A DNA stretch of 64,000 nt from Dioscorea cayenensis subsp. rotundata (GCF_009730915.1 NC_052475.1:248001-312000), one strand, 5' to 3'; shown: positions 12,045-24,329, counted from the first letter of the stretch. Numbers and translations: made by a program. The notes: generated from the sequence alone by a model not told the origin.

Positions 12045-15000
12045 TATTTTATTTTATTTTATTTATTTATTTATTATTTTTAAAAAAGTGGATGAATTAC
12101 ATTAATTAAATAAAAGTAACAAAAGGAACAAGTACAGGAAGGGAAACACAACCACAAGGAGCGGAGACAAAAGACAAAACAACAGAGGCGACACAGAGGA
12201 GAAAAGACGACAACCAACCCTAGAGGAAAGGAAGATCCAATAGGGGTACAACAACCAGAAGACTAGATCTCGCCTGGAGGAGGGGGCGCTCCAATGGGGC
12301 CTCTGGCCTCGTGTCTCTGGAAGAAAGAAACTCCAGACTTCTCTTAATCTTTGCCATCAGTTCCTCAAGTTTCACCCTCTTAGATTCTGAAGCTGCAGAA
12401 ACCCACAAAAGTACCATATGCTCAATCTTTAAAATCAAAGCAACAGTCGAATGACAATTAGCAGTGAATATGCGAGCATTTCTTTCAAGCCAAATGTTCT
12501 AATTAATAGCCCTCACAAGCAAATCCCAGACAGAAAGCAAAGATTTTGGAAAAGACCATCTCCAATCACCCCAAAGATCAAGAAGAGACCTAGGAGTGCA
12601 ACGGGTCCCTAAAATTTTACCAAAGAAGGTCCAGATGTGGGAAGCCATAGGGCAGTGGATCAGGAGATCCTCAGCTGTCTCCACATCCGCTTGGCACATC
12701 ACATAAGTAGGCGTAGGCAAAACATTACATCTACGCCAGGCTAGGTTGTCTAAAGTCAAGATTTTATTACTCCAAGCTAGCCATTGTAATGATCTTCTAA
12801 TTAAGAAACAAAATCTATAACAGCAACACCGTCTAAGAGCCGATTTAGCTCAATCCATTGCAAAGAAAAGCATTCAAGCAGAGATCAAATCAAGTTCTGG
12901 GCAAACAACAAGATAACCCTGCCCATTCAACTAGAAAATTGGTAGAGTTCCTCTCTAAACTGGATTATTAACAGCAAGGTATCAAGAAACAAGATATTAC
13001 AGAACAATAACCAGAACTCCGACGAGATCGCCGGCCTCTTCCCTCCTCGACGAGTCGGGCCTCTTCCTCTCCTACTTCTTTGATGATGCCCCTGGTTCCT
13101 CTTCTTCCCCTTTTATCTTTCTCCAGTCCGTGAAGACGAAATCCTTCCAGAATGCATCCTGTTCCCTCTTTCCTCTATTTTTCCTGGGATTCTTCTCCAC
13201 CGTTGATACCTCTTCCACCGCTTCTATCCCATCGTCCGTAATTCAATAGGGATAAAAAAAAAGAAAGAATGATTTGGTATAATATAAATAAAAAAAAAGC
13301 ATTAATTAACCAGCTCACCTTCTTCAGTCACGTGTCCAGCAACCTGCGGGATAAGTTGAATCCGAGAAGATATTGGCTGGATCCGATAAGGATACATAAC
13401 AGCCAGTTGAAGAGATTAATCTTTTTCGGGCACCGTCTTTAAGGATGACATTGGTCTTGTGTCAATGAATACCCCCATCATTCAAGAAGTTATAGAAAGT
13501 TTTAACTGAAAACCTTCCATTTGTAGTTAGTTTCCAACGCCGCTCATCAATCCCTGAAGAGGGCTGAGAGCGGAAATAGTTTAGTAAGTTGCTCGTTGTA
13601 GGGAAAACATCTAAGGCAAGGTCGGGCCCTCTGCGAATAAAATCTTCAATTGCTTCTTCCTTGTCCTGAGTTAAGAGGAAGAATTGAGGCCAAATGTCAG
13701 CAAGTGCACGACCCTCTACCCAATTATCTAACCAAAAAAGTGGAGGCCCCGTTTTTGACAATTGAGAATAAATTTTTTCTGAATGCTGGTAGAGTGTGCA
13801 GGATTTCATTCCAGAAAAAAGAATTTTTGTCTACATTGCTTGTGGTGTAAGTTCCATATGGGAATCCTTTTGAAATAATTTTCGCGAATGCTATCTTTTC
13901 CACACCAATGGCTTCCGGAATGGATCTTCCACCACTATTTTCCAAGGAGAGCACTGTTAAAAGTTTGTAGGTTCAAAATTCCCCATCCACCTTGCTTAGT
14001 TGATCTGCATAATCTTGCCCAGCTAACCAGTCTGATTCTGCTATGCTATGTATCTGGTCCCGACCACAAGAAATCTCTTCTAATTTTGTCAATGTTCTTT
14101 ATCACTCAAACTGGAAGTTTAAAGATTGACATCCAGTAGGTGGGAATAGCAGTTAGAACCGAGTTCACCAAAGTGAGTCGACCACCCAAGGATAGTAATA
14201 TGGACTTCCAAGAAGTAAGTCTAGAACCAATTTTGCTGATAAGGATGTCCCAATCTTGTTTACGTGGTCATCCCCCCGAGATAGGTATATCAAGATAAGT
14301 GATCGGAAGGGAGCCAGCTCTGCGGTGAACTGTTCTAGAAAGTGAAATATCGGGCTCAAGGTTTCTTTGGGCAACAAATAAACAAGTTTTTTCTGAGTTA
14401 ACTTTAAGGCCCAATAAACCTTCAAAAATATAGAGAATGAGTTTGATGATACGAAGGTTATCTCCTCCTCCAGTTGTTAGAATGAGAAGGTCGTCAGCAT
14501 ATTGCAAGTGGCACATTTTAACTCAAGTGTCTCTAAGTGGCACACCATGCAAGTTTCCAGAGTTAAGTGCATTGTTAAACATGGTGCTGAGAACGTCAAC
14601 TAGGAGGACAAAAAGAAGAGGGGAGAGCGGGAACCGTTGTATGAGTCCCCTGCTATATCGGACATAACCCCCTTTGGACACGATTTATAAGAAATTTCGC
14701 CTTGGAGGTGATGAAAATAGAGTTTATCCAACCATTCCATTTATCGATGAAACCCCTTACTTTTAAAAGCTCAGACATGAAACTCCAATCTACCATATCA
14801 AAGGCTTTGGCAAAGTCAACTTTGAGCATCAACCCCGGAAGGTGATTTTTTTGCATGTAATAGATAAGTTCTTGAGCAGAAACAATGTTATTAATGATAC
14901 ACCAATATTTGATAAACGATGATTGAGATGAATCAACCAACGAGTCAATTTTGAGTCTTAGTCTGTTCGCTAAAATCTTAGAGACAATCTTGAGGGAAGA

Positions 15001-15700
15001 ATTGATCAAACTAATCAGGCGATAATGCGAGAGATCTTCTGGGGCTTGGCTCTTTGGGATAATGGTAATGTTAGCCCAATTGATCCTTTCAAGATTAGCT
15101 CTACCACAGTAAAAGTCATCACAAAGCTTAAAGATGTCTAATTTGACGATGTCCCAATATTTTTGAAAGAAAAAGATAGGGATGCCATCCGGTCTAGGAG
15201 ATTTGTCAGCTTTCATGTCAAAAACCGCCTTTCGAATTTCTTCATGAGAGAAAGGGGCATCAAGAGATGAAAGATCATGACGTGCTTTTTGGCCCGAGTG
15301 GAGTAAGCCAATAAATCCTAATTCGAAAGTCTTGGATAGTACCACAGAGGTTATGATAAAAAGATGTGAAGGCGTTTCCTATCTGCATAGAGTCATCCAC
15401 CCTGTTGTTGTCTTGAAGAATCCAGGGGATAAAGTTTCTGTTCTTACGTCCATAAGCAATGGAATGGAAGTAGCTAGTATTCTCATCTCCTTCCTTGAGC
15501 CAAGTCACCCTAGTCCTTTGCTTCCAATAGATCTCTTCCTGATTAAGGATTTGAAACAGTTCAGTCCTCAAGGAGGCATCTTTGGTTAGTTCACTCTAAG
15601 AGGGAGCACGAGATTCCTTGGTAGCATCGAGTGATTCGAGGTCATATAATAGCGCCAGTTGCTTTTCCCAATTAAACTATCTTCTTCCCACATTCCTAAC
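12045..15700 (-). mobile_element. Decayed LINE (non-LTR retrotransposon), ORF2 remains
   Basis: Read on the minus strand, fragments of one ORF2 appear in order. First comes pre-RT linker (15571-15275). Next is reverse transcriptase (15345-14653) with the block MKADKSPRPDGIP and VDFAKAFDMVDW, then the YADD catalytic box (14516-14268). The zf-RVT region follows: 13809-13462 with PPLFWLDNW and FSVKTFYNFL, and 12759-12499 with ILTLDNLAWRRCN. Last come a C-terminal stretch (12438-12220) and a T-rich 3' tail at about 12045. Several frameshifts and stops separate the pieces, and no endonuclease domain is present, so the copy is 5'-truncated and dead. Foreign sequence interrupts the zf-RVT region. 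Confidence 0.85.
12830..13455. other. Foreign insert inside the LINE zf-RVT region
   Basis: The LINE protein should continue within a few tens of residues from FLNDGG (ends 13462) to LAWSNKILTLDN (12760-12785). Instead about 630 bp of other sequence intervenes. Its part at 13015-13250 is GC-richer and gene-like in composition. No terminal repeats or target duplication were found and no protein family is recognised. The borders are approximate. Confidence 0.4.
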
Positions 15701-16086
15701 TAATTAGTTAGTCCTCTTATGGTAGTTGGATTCTTTTTTATATATGTTTGTACATAAGGTAGTTGGTTTTAGCCCTTCTGCAAGAGTAGAAAATTTGAGT
15801 TATTTTAAAAACATTGTTGATTTGGACAATTGGATTGAGATCTAACTGTTTTTTAATTATAGATAAACAGTTGTTACTGTGCTTTCGATTCACTGTGTTT
15901 ATAAATAGTGCACAGTGAAAAGTGAGATGCACAGTTTTAATTTTAATCGTTTAATCAATTGTTTGCACAATAACTAAACAAATCACAACCGTTGAATCAT
16001 ATTTCTACTAATATCTACAATATATATAAAACATAATGATTCTATTACCACCTAAGGACGTCTACGAACGTACGCAAAATACCTTT

Positions 16087-16090
<4 letters not shown>
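15701..16090. other. AT-rich spacer
   Basis: Intergenic DNA between the 5'-truncated LINE and a microsatellite. No coding signal or repeat with defined ends was seen. Confidence 0.4.

Positions 16091-16155
<65 letters not shown>
16091..16155. repeat. (AT)n microsatellite
   Basis: About 65 bp of uninterrupted AT dinucleotide repeat. Confidence 0.95.
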
Positions 16156-16157
<2 letters not shown>

Positions 16158-16234
16158 TAAATTGTGACCATATATTTGAAGACTTGGAAAAGGAGGGGAA
16201 AAAAAATTCTAGTTATAGTCCATGGGGAGGCAAA

Positions 16235-17443
16235 AATAATATTACTTTCTCCTCATTGTTTTTTGCTCAAAATTCTACTTAGCACCTAGTGGTGTTTTGT
16301 GGTTATTTCCACATTTAGAGGATGTTTTTAAAAACACCTAGTTGTGTTTTGTATCGTTTTTCTTCTTTTTAATGAATGTGGTTTATCCACTTTTTCCCAA
16401 AAAAAAAAAAAAATCTACTTAGCATCATAGCAGATTTTTAAGAACAATAATTTGTTTTCGTATCTCTTAATGTTTTCTTGGAGGATCAACAAGTTGTCGA
16501 AGAAGTTCAAAATTATATTTTGTATGGTACATCAATTAAAAGTTACAAGGTTATTTATACAACTCGTCTTTGTCTAAAAAAAAGATAAAAATATTCTAGT
16601 AGGATTAAATAGATAAAAATATACAATCACATAAATAAAAATATACAAAGAATATTTACTAAATAATGTGAAAAATATGGGATATCAATAGAAGGAGATA
16701 TGACCGAATATTTGATAATATAGAAAGTAGATCATATATTATCAGATACCACCATTTCTTTTTTTTTTTGAAATAAATGATTACATTAAAAAGTTTAATG
16801 GTCCATGAACATTTTCTCAACGTGTAAAATGCGCCCTTTTCCAAATCAAATCTGTACTCTTTTGGAGTAAAATTGAAGTCCAAACTTATCAAATAAAAAA
16901 ATTATACTTAAATAAAATATCATAATATTACTTTCTCTTTATTATTTTTCTTAATCAAAATTCTACTTAGCATTATAGCAAATTTTTAAGGACAATAATT
17001 AATTTTCATATCTCATAACTTTGTTTAGAGGGTCAACAAAAGATATTGAAAAAGCTCAAACTTATATTTTGTATTGCACATCAATAAAAATGTTACAAAG
17101 CTATTTATATAGTTATCTTTATCTAAGAAAATAATTGAAAATATTCTAGCAGATTTACATGATTAAAAATATACAAGCACATAACTAAATTATAAAAAAA
17201 TATTTATTAAATAATATGAAAGATATGATATATCAATAGAAATAAATATGTCAGAATATTTGAAAAAATAGAGTGGGTTATTATATACAATAATTTTTCA
17301 AGTGAAAGAACTCATCACATTAAAAAGCTCAACGTGTAAAACACTCTCTTTTTCTAATCAGATTATTGTTTACTTTTGGAGTAAGATTGAAGGTTGAACT
17401 TATCAAATCAAAAAACAATATTTAAATAAAATATCATAATATC
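16235..17443. repeat. Tandem direct duplication upstream of ligase 2
   Basis: Two diverged copies of one AT-rich segment lie head to tail: about 16235-16920 and about 16921-17443. Shared landmarks in the same order are ATTCTACTTAGCA, TTTGTAT.G.ACATCAA, ATATTCTAG.AG, CTCAACGTGTAAAA and TTTTGGAGTAA.ATTGAAG. Copy one is longer mainly because it contains a LINE insertion (16285-16413). No open frame is conserved between the copies, so the unit is probably non-coding. Confidence 0.8.
16285..16413 (+). mobile_element. Short 5'-truncated LINE insertion with target duplication
   Basis: 129 bp ending in GTGGTTTATCCACTTTTTC and an A-run, bounded by the 11-bp direct repeat TCTACTTAGCA (16274-16284 and 16414-16424). 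The empty site is preserved in the second copy of the tandem duplication. Confidence 0.85.
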
Positions 17444-17710
17444 ATTGACACGTCAATCTATCCAAGGTCCACAACTCTAATCACATGGTTATGGGTTGAA
17501 CAGAATATCATTGTGGCATGTTCCATTCGAATTAATAAAATAACATGCATCCAATATAATTAATATCATAATCATAATAATAATAATAAAAATAATAATC
17601 AATTTCATTTCAACAGATCGGCTGCGTGCATGTTTATGCATGAATCAATGCGTCTTAAGGCATTCACTATAACATATTAAAGTGCCTGCATGAATCCTGC
17701 GTCTATGTAA
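17444..17710. other. Upstream region of ligase 2
   Basis: AT-rich sequence with an ATA/AATA simple run at 17570-17600. No defined element was seen. Confidence 0.4.
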
Positions 17711-17720
17711 TATATATACA
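17711..17720 (+). promoter_or_regulatory. TATA box of ligase 2
   Basis: TATATATACA lies about 95 bp before the 17807 start codon. This would give a 5' leader of roughly 60 bases containing a CT-rich stretch (17766-17785). Confidence 0.5.
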
Positions 17721-17806
17721 TCTACAAGAGAAGAAGAGAAGCATACACGATCTCCATTACATCTATTTTCTCTTTCTCTCTGCCTCGAATCTCGTCTTCA
17801 ACCCCG

Positions 17807-18848
17807 ATGGCCCATTCTCCACCGTTGATCAACCCCCGCTCCGGCTACTCTCCGGCCACCAAAACCTTTCACAGCCTTCGTCCCACCGTCCCCCTCCCAC
17901 CCGTTTCCCTTCCCCTCTCCTTCACATCCTACCTCGTTTCCCTCCTCCCTGATCGTTTCCCTTCCCATCCCGCCTTCATAAACGCTTCTACCGGCCTTTC
18001 CCTCTCGTATCCCGATCTCGTTTCCCAGATCCACTCTCTTGCTTCCTCTCTACACTCCCATCTCGGCATCTCCAAAGGCCACGTGGCATTCATCCTCTCC
18101 ACATCTTGCCTCGAGATCCCCATCCTCTACCTCTCTCTCCTCTCTCTCGGCGCTATTGTCACTCCGGCCAACCCCGCCACCACGCCATCGGAGCTCTCCC
18201 GCCTGATCGACCTCGCCGGCCCCACCCACTTCTTCGCCACGTCATCATCCTCCTCCATGCTCCCCCACCACGTCACCCCCGTCCTCATCGACTCCCCCCT
18301 CTTCCGATCCTTCCTCGAATCCGGCTCCGGGTCCCAATTATCCGATCCGATCGAGATCCGGCAATCAGATCCGGCGGCGATACTCTTCTCATCGGGAACC
18401 ACCGGGAGATTAAAAGCCGCAGCGATTCCGCATCGTGAATTCATCGCCAATACGGCGGAGTTCCATGCCCTCCGTTCATCGGAGACGGAGACGATGCTCC
18501 TAACGGCGCCTATGTTTCACTCGATGGGGTTCTTGATGGCGTTGAAAGGGGTGGCGCTTGTGGAGACGACGGTGTTGATGGGGAGTGCGCCGGTGGAGAA
18601 GATGTTAGAGATAGCGGCGAAGTATAAGGTGACCAGGATATCAGCGGCGCCGACCATCGTTGTAGCCCTAACGCAGTCGGAGGATACGGTGAAGTTCGAC
18701 CTATCGGCGCTCCGGCAGGTTTGCTGCGGCGGAGCGCCGCTCGTCTGTGACGCCGCAGAGAGATTTCAGGCGCTCTTCCCTTCCGTCGAGATAGCTCAGG
18801 TATCTCAATTTTTTTTTTTTCCATTTCTTCTACTACTGCTACTACTAC

Positions 18849-18887
<39 letters not shown>

Positions 18888-21800
18888 GGGTAAATGACTC
18901 AAATGGTCACTAAACTATGCGTCAATTTCTATTTGAGACACTGGATTAAAAAAAATTCTATTTGGGTCACTTAACTTAATAAATCATTCCAATCAAGTCA
19001 CTATCACCGGTGTTAACATAAGGTTGACTTGGCTTGCCACCTCACCATTGGCCTCGCCTTGTCAGCAACACCAGCGCACTGTTCCTCTCTCACCATTCCC
19101 CTCTTATATCCAAATAACTCCTTTATCTCCTTCTAAACTCCTCTCTTTCTCTTCTTCTTTATCTTCTCCATCTCCTTCTTCATCTTTTCAACCTTCATCT
19201 CCCTCATTTTCCTCCTTTTCCTCCTCCTCCATTATCATCATCTTCTGCTTCCTTTCTTTCTCACTACTACCCAGCTCATCTCCACTAATGAGCACCTCCC
19301 TTATCCCCATCTGCCCAATAAACAACACTTGAGCTACAAACCTCATTAGCAATTTAAATTCAAAAAACAAGCTCCTTCAAATTGTGAAGCAAAAACAAGA
19401 AGATCATTGAATCAATTGCGGGTTAATACCAAAAAAGAGAGGATCAATGCATGCATCAAATCGCCTTCAAATTCTATGTGCCGCCATTGATGTGCATGCA
19501 AATAATCATGCATTCATGGGCTTGAGTCCATGATAGCCATACAGTTCACTGAAGTCTCCATTGAAGATCTTTTAACCCATGACATAGAGTGCATTAAGAG
19601 AATATATGCTTATTTCATTGCAAGCAGTGAGATTGAATCAAATGCCAATGAGGTTTGTAGCTCAAATGTTGCTTATTGGGTAGATGAATATAAGGGAGAT
19701 GCTCATTAATGGAGATGAGCTAAGTAGAAGTCAGAAGGAGAGGAAGAAGAAGATGATAATGGAGGAAGAAGAGGACAAGGAGATGAAGGTTGAAAAGATG
19801 AAGAAAGAGATGGAGAAGAGAAAGAAGAAGAGAAAGAGAGGAGTTTAGAAGGAGATGAAAGAGTTGTTTGGATGTAAGAGGGGAATGGTGAGAGATGAAC
19901 AGTGCACGGGTGTTGCTGACGAGGTGAGGCCAATTGTAAGGTGGCAAGCCAACTCAGTCTTCCGTTAACACCGTTTGTGATAGTGACTTGATTGGAATGA
20001 TTTATTTAGTTAAGTTATCCAAATAGAATTTTTTTTAGTTTAGTGACCCAAATAGGAATTGGGCAATACTTTAGTGACCAACTAGGTAATTTACCCTAAT
20101 AATAATAATAAGTTTGTTACGAAATTTTGTAACAAATTTAATAATTATGATTTATCCATTTAAAAAAAAAAATAAAAAAAATTGTAAAAAAAATGTAATG
20201 AAAAAATTATATTTAAGTTTGCTTTTTGGCACTAAAAATTGAAGATATTAAGTCTTGCAACTTTTATTAAAGGAAAAGTTAATAATAAAAAAACCTTTCA
20301 AACTAAACACAGTACTTAGGTCCAAATTTTACTGAACCCTTTTTTAAATAAAATAAATGAACAATAGTTTATGCAAACAAAAAAAATTTATATTAAAAAA
20401 CAATAGAAAGGCAATACAGATTTAATACATTATTTCTATTTTTATATCATCTAGATCTAAATAATAATAGTTAATGGTCCATATACTCTAGAGTAGGCTA
20501 CTTTACGTTTCAAATTAGGCAAATTTGTGTTATGGACGATGGACTTTGTCAGTTTTTCTGTTTTTCTCTTTTTTTCTTTTCATCTATATTTGCTTTTTCC
20601 TTAAGAATGCTTCACCTCTAGTGAGAGACTCTGTATTCGGTCAATGGTTTCAACTTTTGTTTTCTCATTTGACTCTTTTTTATTTTCAATAAAGTAGTGA
20701 CTTATCCACTTTTATATAAAAAAAGTAATGTATAATAGTTAATGGTCCATATAGGTCAGCCAGCTCCGACAAGTGAACCAAATGACCTCACCCACGCCAA
20801 TCTGATTTGAGCTCACACAATCAGGGGCGCATCATTCAGAGTTTAGATGATGCTTCCCCTTCTCTCATTTCTTGTTCTAGTTGTTTTTTATTTCTTTTCT
20901 TTTGCGGTGCTTCACTTCTGGTGACTTACATTTTTTCTTCAGTTTCTTGTTGTGTTATTGTGTTTTATTGTTTTTGGTTGATTTTGAAGAATTAGTGATT
21001 TATTTAATTTTTTTAAATAATTTTATTGAACTATTTAGTGAAATGATTAATATAGTTTATCATTGTCAATTAAAATAAACTAGTGTTTGGATTGAGTCAT
21101 GCATCCATTATCTTGGATTGAGTCATCCATTAGAAAATATAAGAGGGAATGACATGAAATGACTTTTTCAAGGTTTAGATTTAATTATAAAAATTATTAG
21201 TTTAAATAATTAATTATAGTAATTAAAATAAATAATGATATTTAAAATATTTTATAAATACAAATATTTATCATTAAATATAATTTATTATTTTATACAT
21301 AAATATAATTTACTTTGCATTAAAAATATATTTTATTTTTCATTTCGGCTAAAGTATTGTTATGTTGTATTACAATCCTCATTATTTCATTCATATTTTC
21401 ATTTCCATTCTTATTCTACCCAGTCAAATAAAAACCAAAATAGTTGTAATTTTGTGACTTTATGATAGGGTTATGGTGCCACAGAAGCTGGACTAGTATC
21501 TAGGATGATTGGGCCGGAGGAATGCAAACATTGGAGATCAGTTGGTCGTCTAAATGCGAACATGGAGGCTAAGATAGTGGACCATGTTACTGGTCACCCC
21601 TTGTCACTCGGCCAACATGGCGAGTTATGGGTTCGAGGACCAACAATCATGTTAGGTATATATAACGCATATATACATGCATACACACACACATAAAATT
21701 AACACATATACAGGTAACATCGTTTCTTAATATTATGGAAATATATTTAATTAGTATTTTAATGTATTACAATAATTTATGTTTACGTAATTAGAGTTTA

Positions 21801-23415
21801 CATACATAATCATTATTAGATAAAATAATTTTTGAGTTTCCTATTATTATTGTTTGTAAATTTTATCTTGACTTTGTATTTGTTAGATTTTTATATTTTT
21901 TAGATACAGATGCACTCTATATGAGCTTTTATATGAAGCTAGGGGTTTTTACACCAAAAGTCTCAAGACTTAGTGGCTCAACCTCTATACCTATATATAA
22001 ACCCATTACAATTCTATTACACAACCGATGTAGACTTATATTTCCAACACCTCCCTCAAGTTCAATCTGCGGTCGAACTTGCACGGACTGTACTCCACAG
22101 TGTCATTTACTGGGGACTTAGTACACTACTTGTGTCTCGGAGGGCTCTATTTTAACTCGACTTGTGTTCCTTCCGGAACCTCGGAGTCTTTTTACTGGGT
22201 CCCACTATAACTCTGTCTTTTTTTATCGAATCAATTTTTTTCCCTGAAGCTCTGATACCATGTTAGATTTTATATTTTTGGTGCAGATAGGGGCTCTATA
22301 TGAGCTTTTATATAGAGCTTAGGGTCTTACACGAAAAAGTCTCAGGACTTTAGTGGCTCAACCTCTATACTCTATATATAAACCCATTACTAATTCTATT
22401 ACACAACCGATGCAGTACTATATTTCCAACGATGATTATCATCGGTTTGATAGCATAGAAAAGGTTATAAACCAATGACCTTTGGGTCAATTGGTATTGG
22501 ATCACTTGCGTATGACGTTCGTTTCGGGGAGGACCTGAGATCGAACCTCATGTCCTATCCCTGGGTTTTGGTGCTTGTCGCCTTTCTCCAAAAATTATAA
22601 TGATTGAGTTTGTTTGATATATTGTTTTACTTCTCAACATATTTAAATTTTTTTTAATTACTTTAACGAATATGAGATATATATAGCAGTGGTTATCACC
22701 CTAGTGATAACTGAACAGTTAACACTCTTTAAGTCCATCTAAGAGGTTGTAATAATAAAAATATATTTATTAGTGGTGACTCATCCCCATTATCATATAC
22801 ATAGTACTAGCTTATTATTGAGTAAAAAACCTTAATAAATAAATAATATACTATATATTCATACAAGAAGGTGCACGTAGTTTTATTGTATGTTTTAAAG
22901 CTTCAAGCTTGCCAAACTGGCATAGTAATTAAAAATGTTACAAATTGTTTGTTAAATAGGTTACATTGGTGATCCTGAGGCGAATGCCGTCACTTTTGAC
23001 TCAGAAGGGTGGTTAAAAACCGGTGATCTATGTTACTTTGATGAAGATGGCTTCCTCTATATTGTTGATAGACTGAAAGAGATGATTAAATACAAGGCTT
23101 ATCAGGTATATATATATATACATACATACATACAATAGGTGCATTAGTGCATATTCATGCATGTATGTGTTTAATTAAATCATTAACCAAGATTTTTGAT
23201 GTTGTTAACTACTCCAGGTTGCACCGGCAGAACTGGAACAAGTTCTTCATTCTTTACCAGATGTTGTTGAGGCTGCAGTTGTTCCATGTCCTGATGAAAT
23301 TGCTGGACAAATACCAATGGCATTTGTGGTAAGAAAACCTGGAAGCAAGCTCAGTGGAGAAGATGTTATCAAATTTACTGCACAATTGGTATGCTTGGCA
23401 TTAATTTGTTCTCAG

Positions 23416-23455
<40 letters not shown>

Positions 23456-23722
23456 TTATGTAGATTAGTTAAATAATTAAAAATGTTTATGAAGCATTGA
23501 AAATGGCATCAAGGTATACTTAGTTGCTAATTATAGATTAACAAATTTGAAGAAAAATCGGAGATGATTATTATGAAGATTTGATTGGTGATGCAGGTGG
23601 CACCATATAAGAAGATAAGAAGAGTGGCATTTATAAATTCCATACCAAAAACACCGTCAGGGAAAATTATGAGAAGAGATCTTGCCAATCGTTTTTTCTC
23701 CAGTTCTACATCAAAGTTATGA
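17807..23722 (+). CDS. 4CLL: 4CL-like acyl-CoA ligase 2, peroxisomal
   Basis: Five exons close in phase: 17807-18799, 21469-21655, 22960-23105, 23218-23388 and 23597-23722. They give 540 residues. It is a paralogue of the genes at 7144 and 28225, with the same ANL-synthetase motifs: P-loop [17 protein letters not shown] opening exon 2, [20 protein letters not shown], and the lysine in [12 protein letters not shown]. It ends in SKL (peroxisomal signal). The fourth exon equals exons 4 and 5 of its sisters joined exactly, so one intron is absent. Intron 1 (2.7 kb) carries a long-inverted-repeat Mutator-like element and a LINE insertion; intron 2 carries a TRIM and a SINE. Acyl substrate unknown; fatty or jasmonate-type acids are the family-based guess. 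Confidence 0.9.
18888..20096. mobile_element. Foldback Mutator-like element with about 460-bp inverted arms
   Basis: The 1.2-kb element begins GGGTAAATGACTC and ends with the inverse of a closely related sequence (GTAATTTACCC). The two arms, about 18888-19352 and 19640-20096, are inverted copies along nearly their whole length, with a spacer of about 290 bp. The flanks share TAATAATAA, compatible with a 9-bp Mutator duplication but low-complexity because the site is an (AAT)n run. There is no transposase. It sits in intron 1 of ligase 2, sense-neutral. Confidence 0.8.
20486..20731 (+). mobile_element. LINE 3' fragment with 22-bp target duplication
   Basis: A T-rich LINE tail ending in GTGACTTATCCACTTTT plus an A-rich run. 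It is bounded by a 22-bp direct repeat (20464-20485 and 20732-20753; key word AGTTAATGGTCCATATA). It lies in intron 1 of ligase 2. A similar T-rich tail without clear limits follows at about 20830-21015. Confidence 0.8.
21881..22431 (-). mobile_element. TRIM (miniature LTR retrotransposon)
   Basis: Two direct repeats of about 170 bp (21881-22049 and 22261-22431), starting TGTTAGATTTT and ending TATTTCCAAC(A/G), enclose about 210 bp of non-coding DNA. Next to the right repeat is TCTGATACCA, the complement of the initiator-Met tRNA primer site TGGTATCAGA. Next to the left repeat, read on the minus strand, is the purine tract TTGAGGGAGG. These place the element on the minus strand. No gag or pol is present. 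It lies in intron 2 of ligase 2. The target duplication is not clear. Confidence 0.8.
22468..22600 (+). mobile_element. SINE-like tRNA-derived element
   Basis: An A-box-like word TGGGTCAATTGGTA at about 22493 and a B-box-like word GATCGAACC at about 22550 are spaced as in a pol III promoter, with no tRNA cloverleaf retained. It lies in intron 2 of ligase 2. Limits are approximate. Confidence 0.5.
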
Positions 23723-23739
23723 TCTTTGAGCTTCTTTTA

Positions 23740-23770
23740 AATAATAAATAAATAAATAAATAAATAAATA
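23740..23770 (+). repeat. (AAAT)n run after ligase 2 stop
   Basis: A short AAAT tetranucleotide run 20 bp past the stop codon. It supplies several overlapping AATAAA words that could serve as polyadenylation signals. Confidence 0.6.
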
Positions 23771-24087
23771 TTCAGACTTTGGCTGCAAGTCTTATTTTTA
23801 TGTAATTTGAGATTGCTCATATATGGATTTTTCCCAAAAAAAAAAAAAAAAGACACTTTTGAATTTCAAAAGTTATTCATTATCAAGTTATTTCTGCACA
23901 TTTTATTTTACATAGAAAAATGATATATATATATATATAAAAGAGAGAAATGTGAATTAAACACTGACTAATTTGAAGAAGAGCCAATTTTTTTTTAGAA
24001 AAGTAATTATAGTTTCCAATTTTGTTTTTCTAAAATATTTAAAAAGTTATTATTTTTTAATAAATCAGGTTGTAATGAGAATTTCTT

Positions 24088-24232
24088 ATGTAGCCAAAGC
24101 CATATGGTTTAAGTGGTTAGTGCACTAAAATAAATTTTTCATGTGACGTGCGGGGTGGTGAGGATTAGAATCCTCATTATTGGAAGAATTAATTCATGGC
24201 TGATGTCGCAACATCACCCATTTAAAAAAAAA
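24088..24232 (+). mobile_element. SINE-like element
   Basis: A-box-like GGTTTAAGTGGTTAGTG and B-box-like GATTAGAATCC are followed by a tail ending in an A-run at 24221-24231. Read as a tRNA-derived SINE; no clear target duplication. Confidence 0.55.
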
Positions 24233-24329
24233 ATCCTACTGCAAATATTACATTACCTCTTCAAATAATACACAATAAAAATTATAAAATTTTAATTTAT
24301 TTTACACCAAGATCACATTTTTATTCTTA

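Noticed and set aside
19024..19332. Open frames rich in Ser and Pro in the foldback element
   Set aside because: They come from the CT-rich inverted arms and recur antisense in the other arm; no conserved domain.
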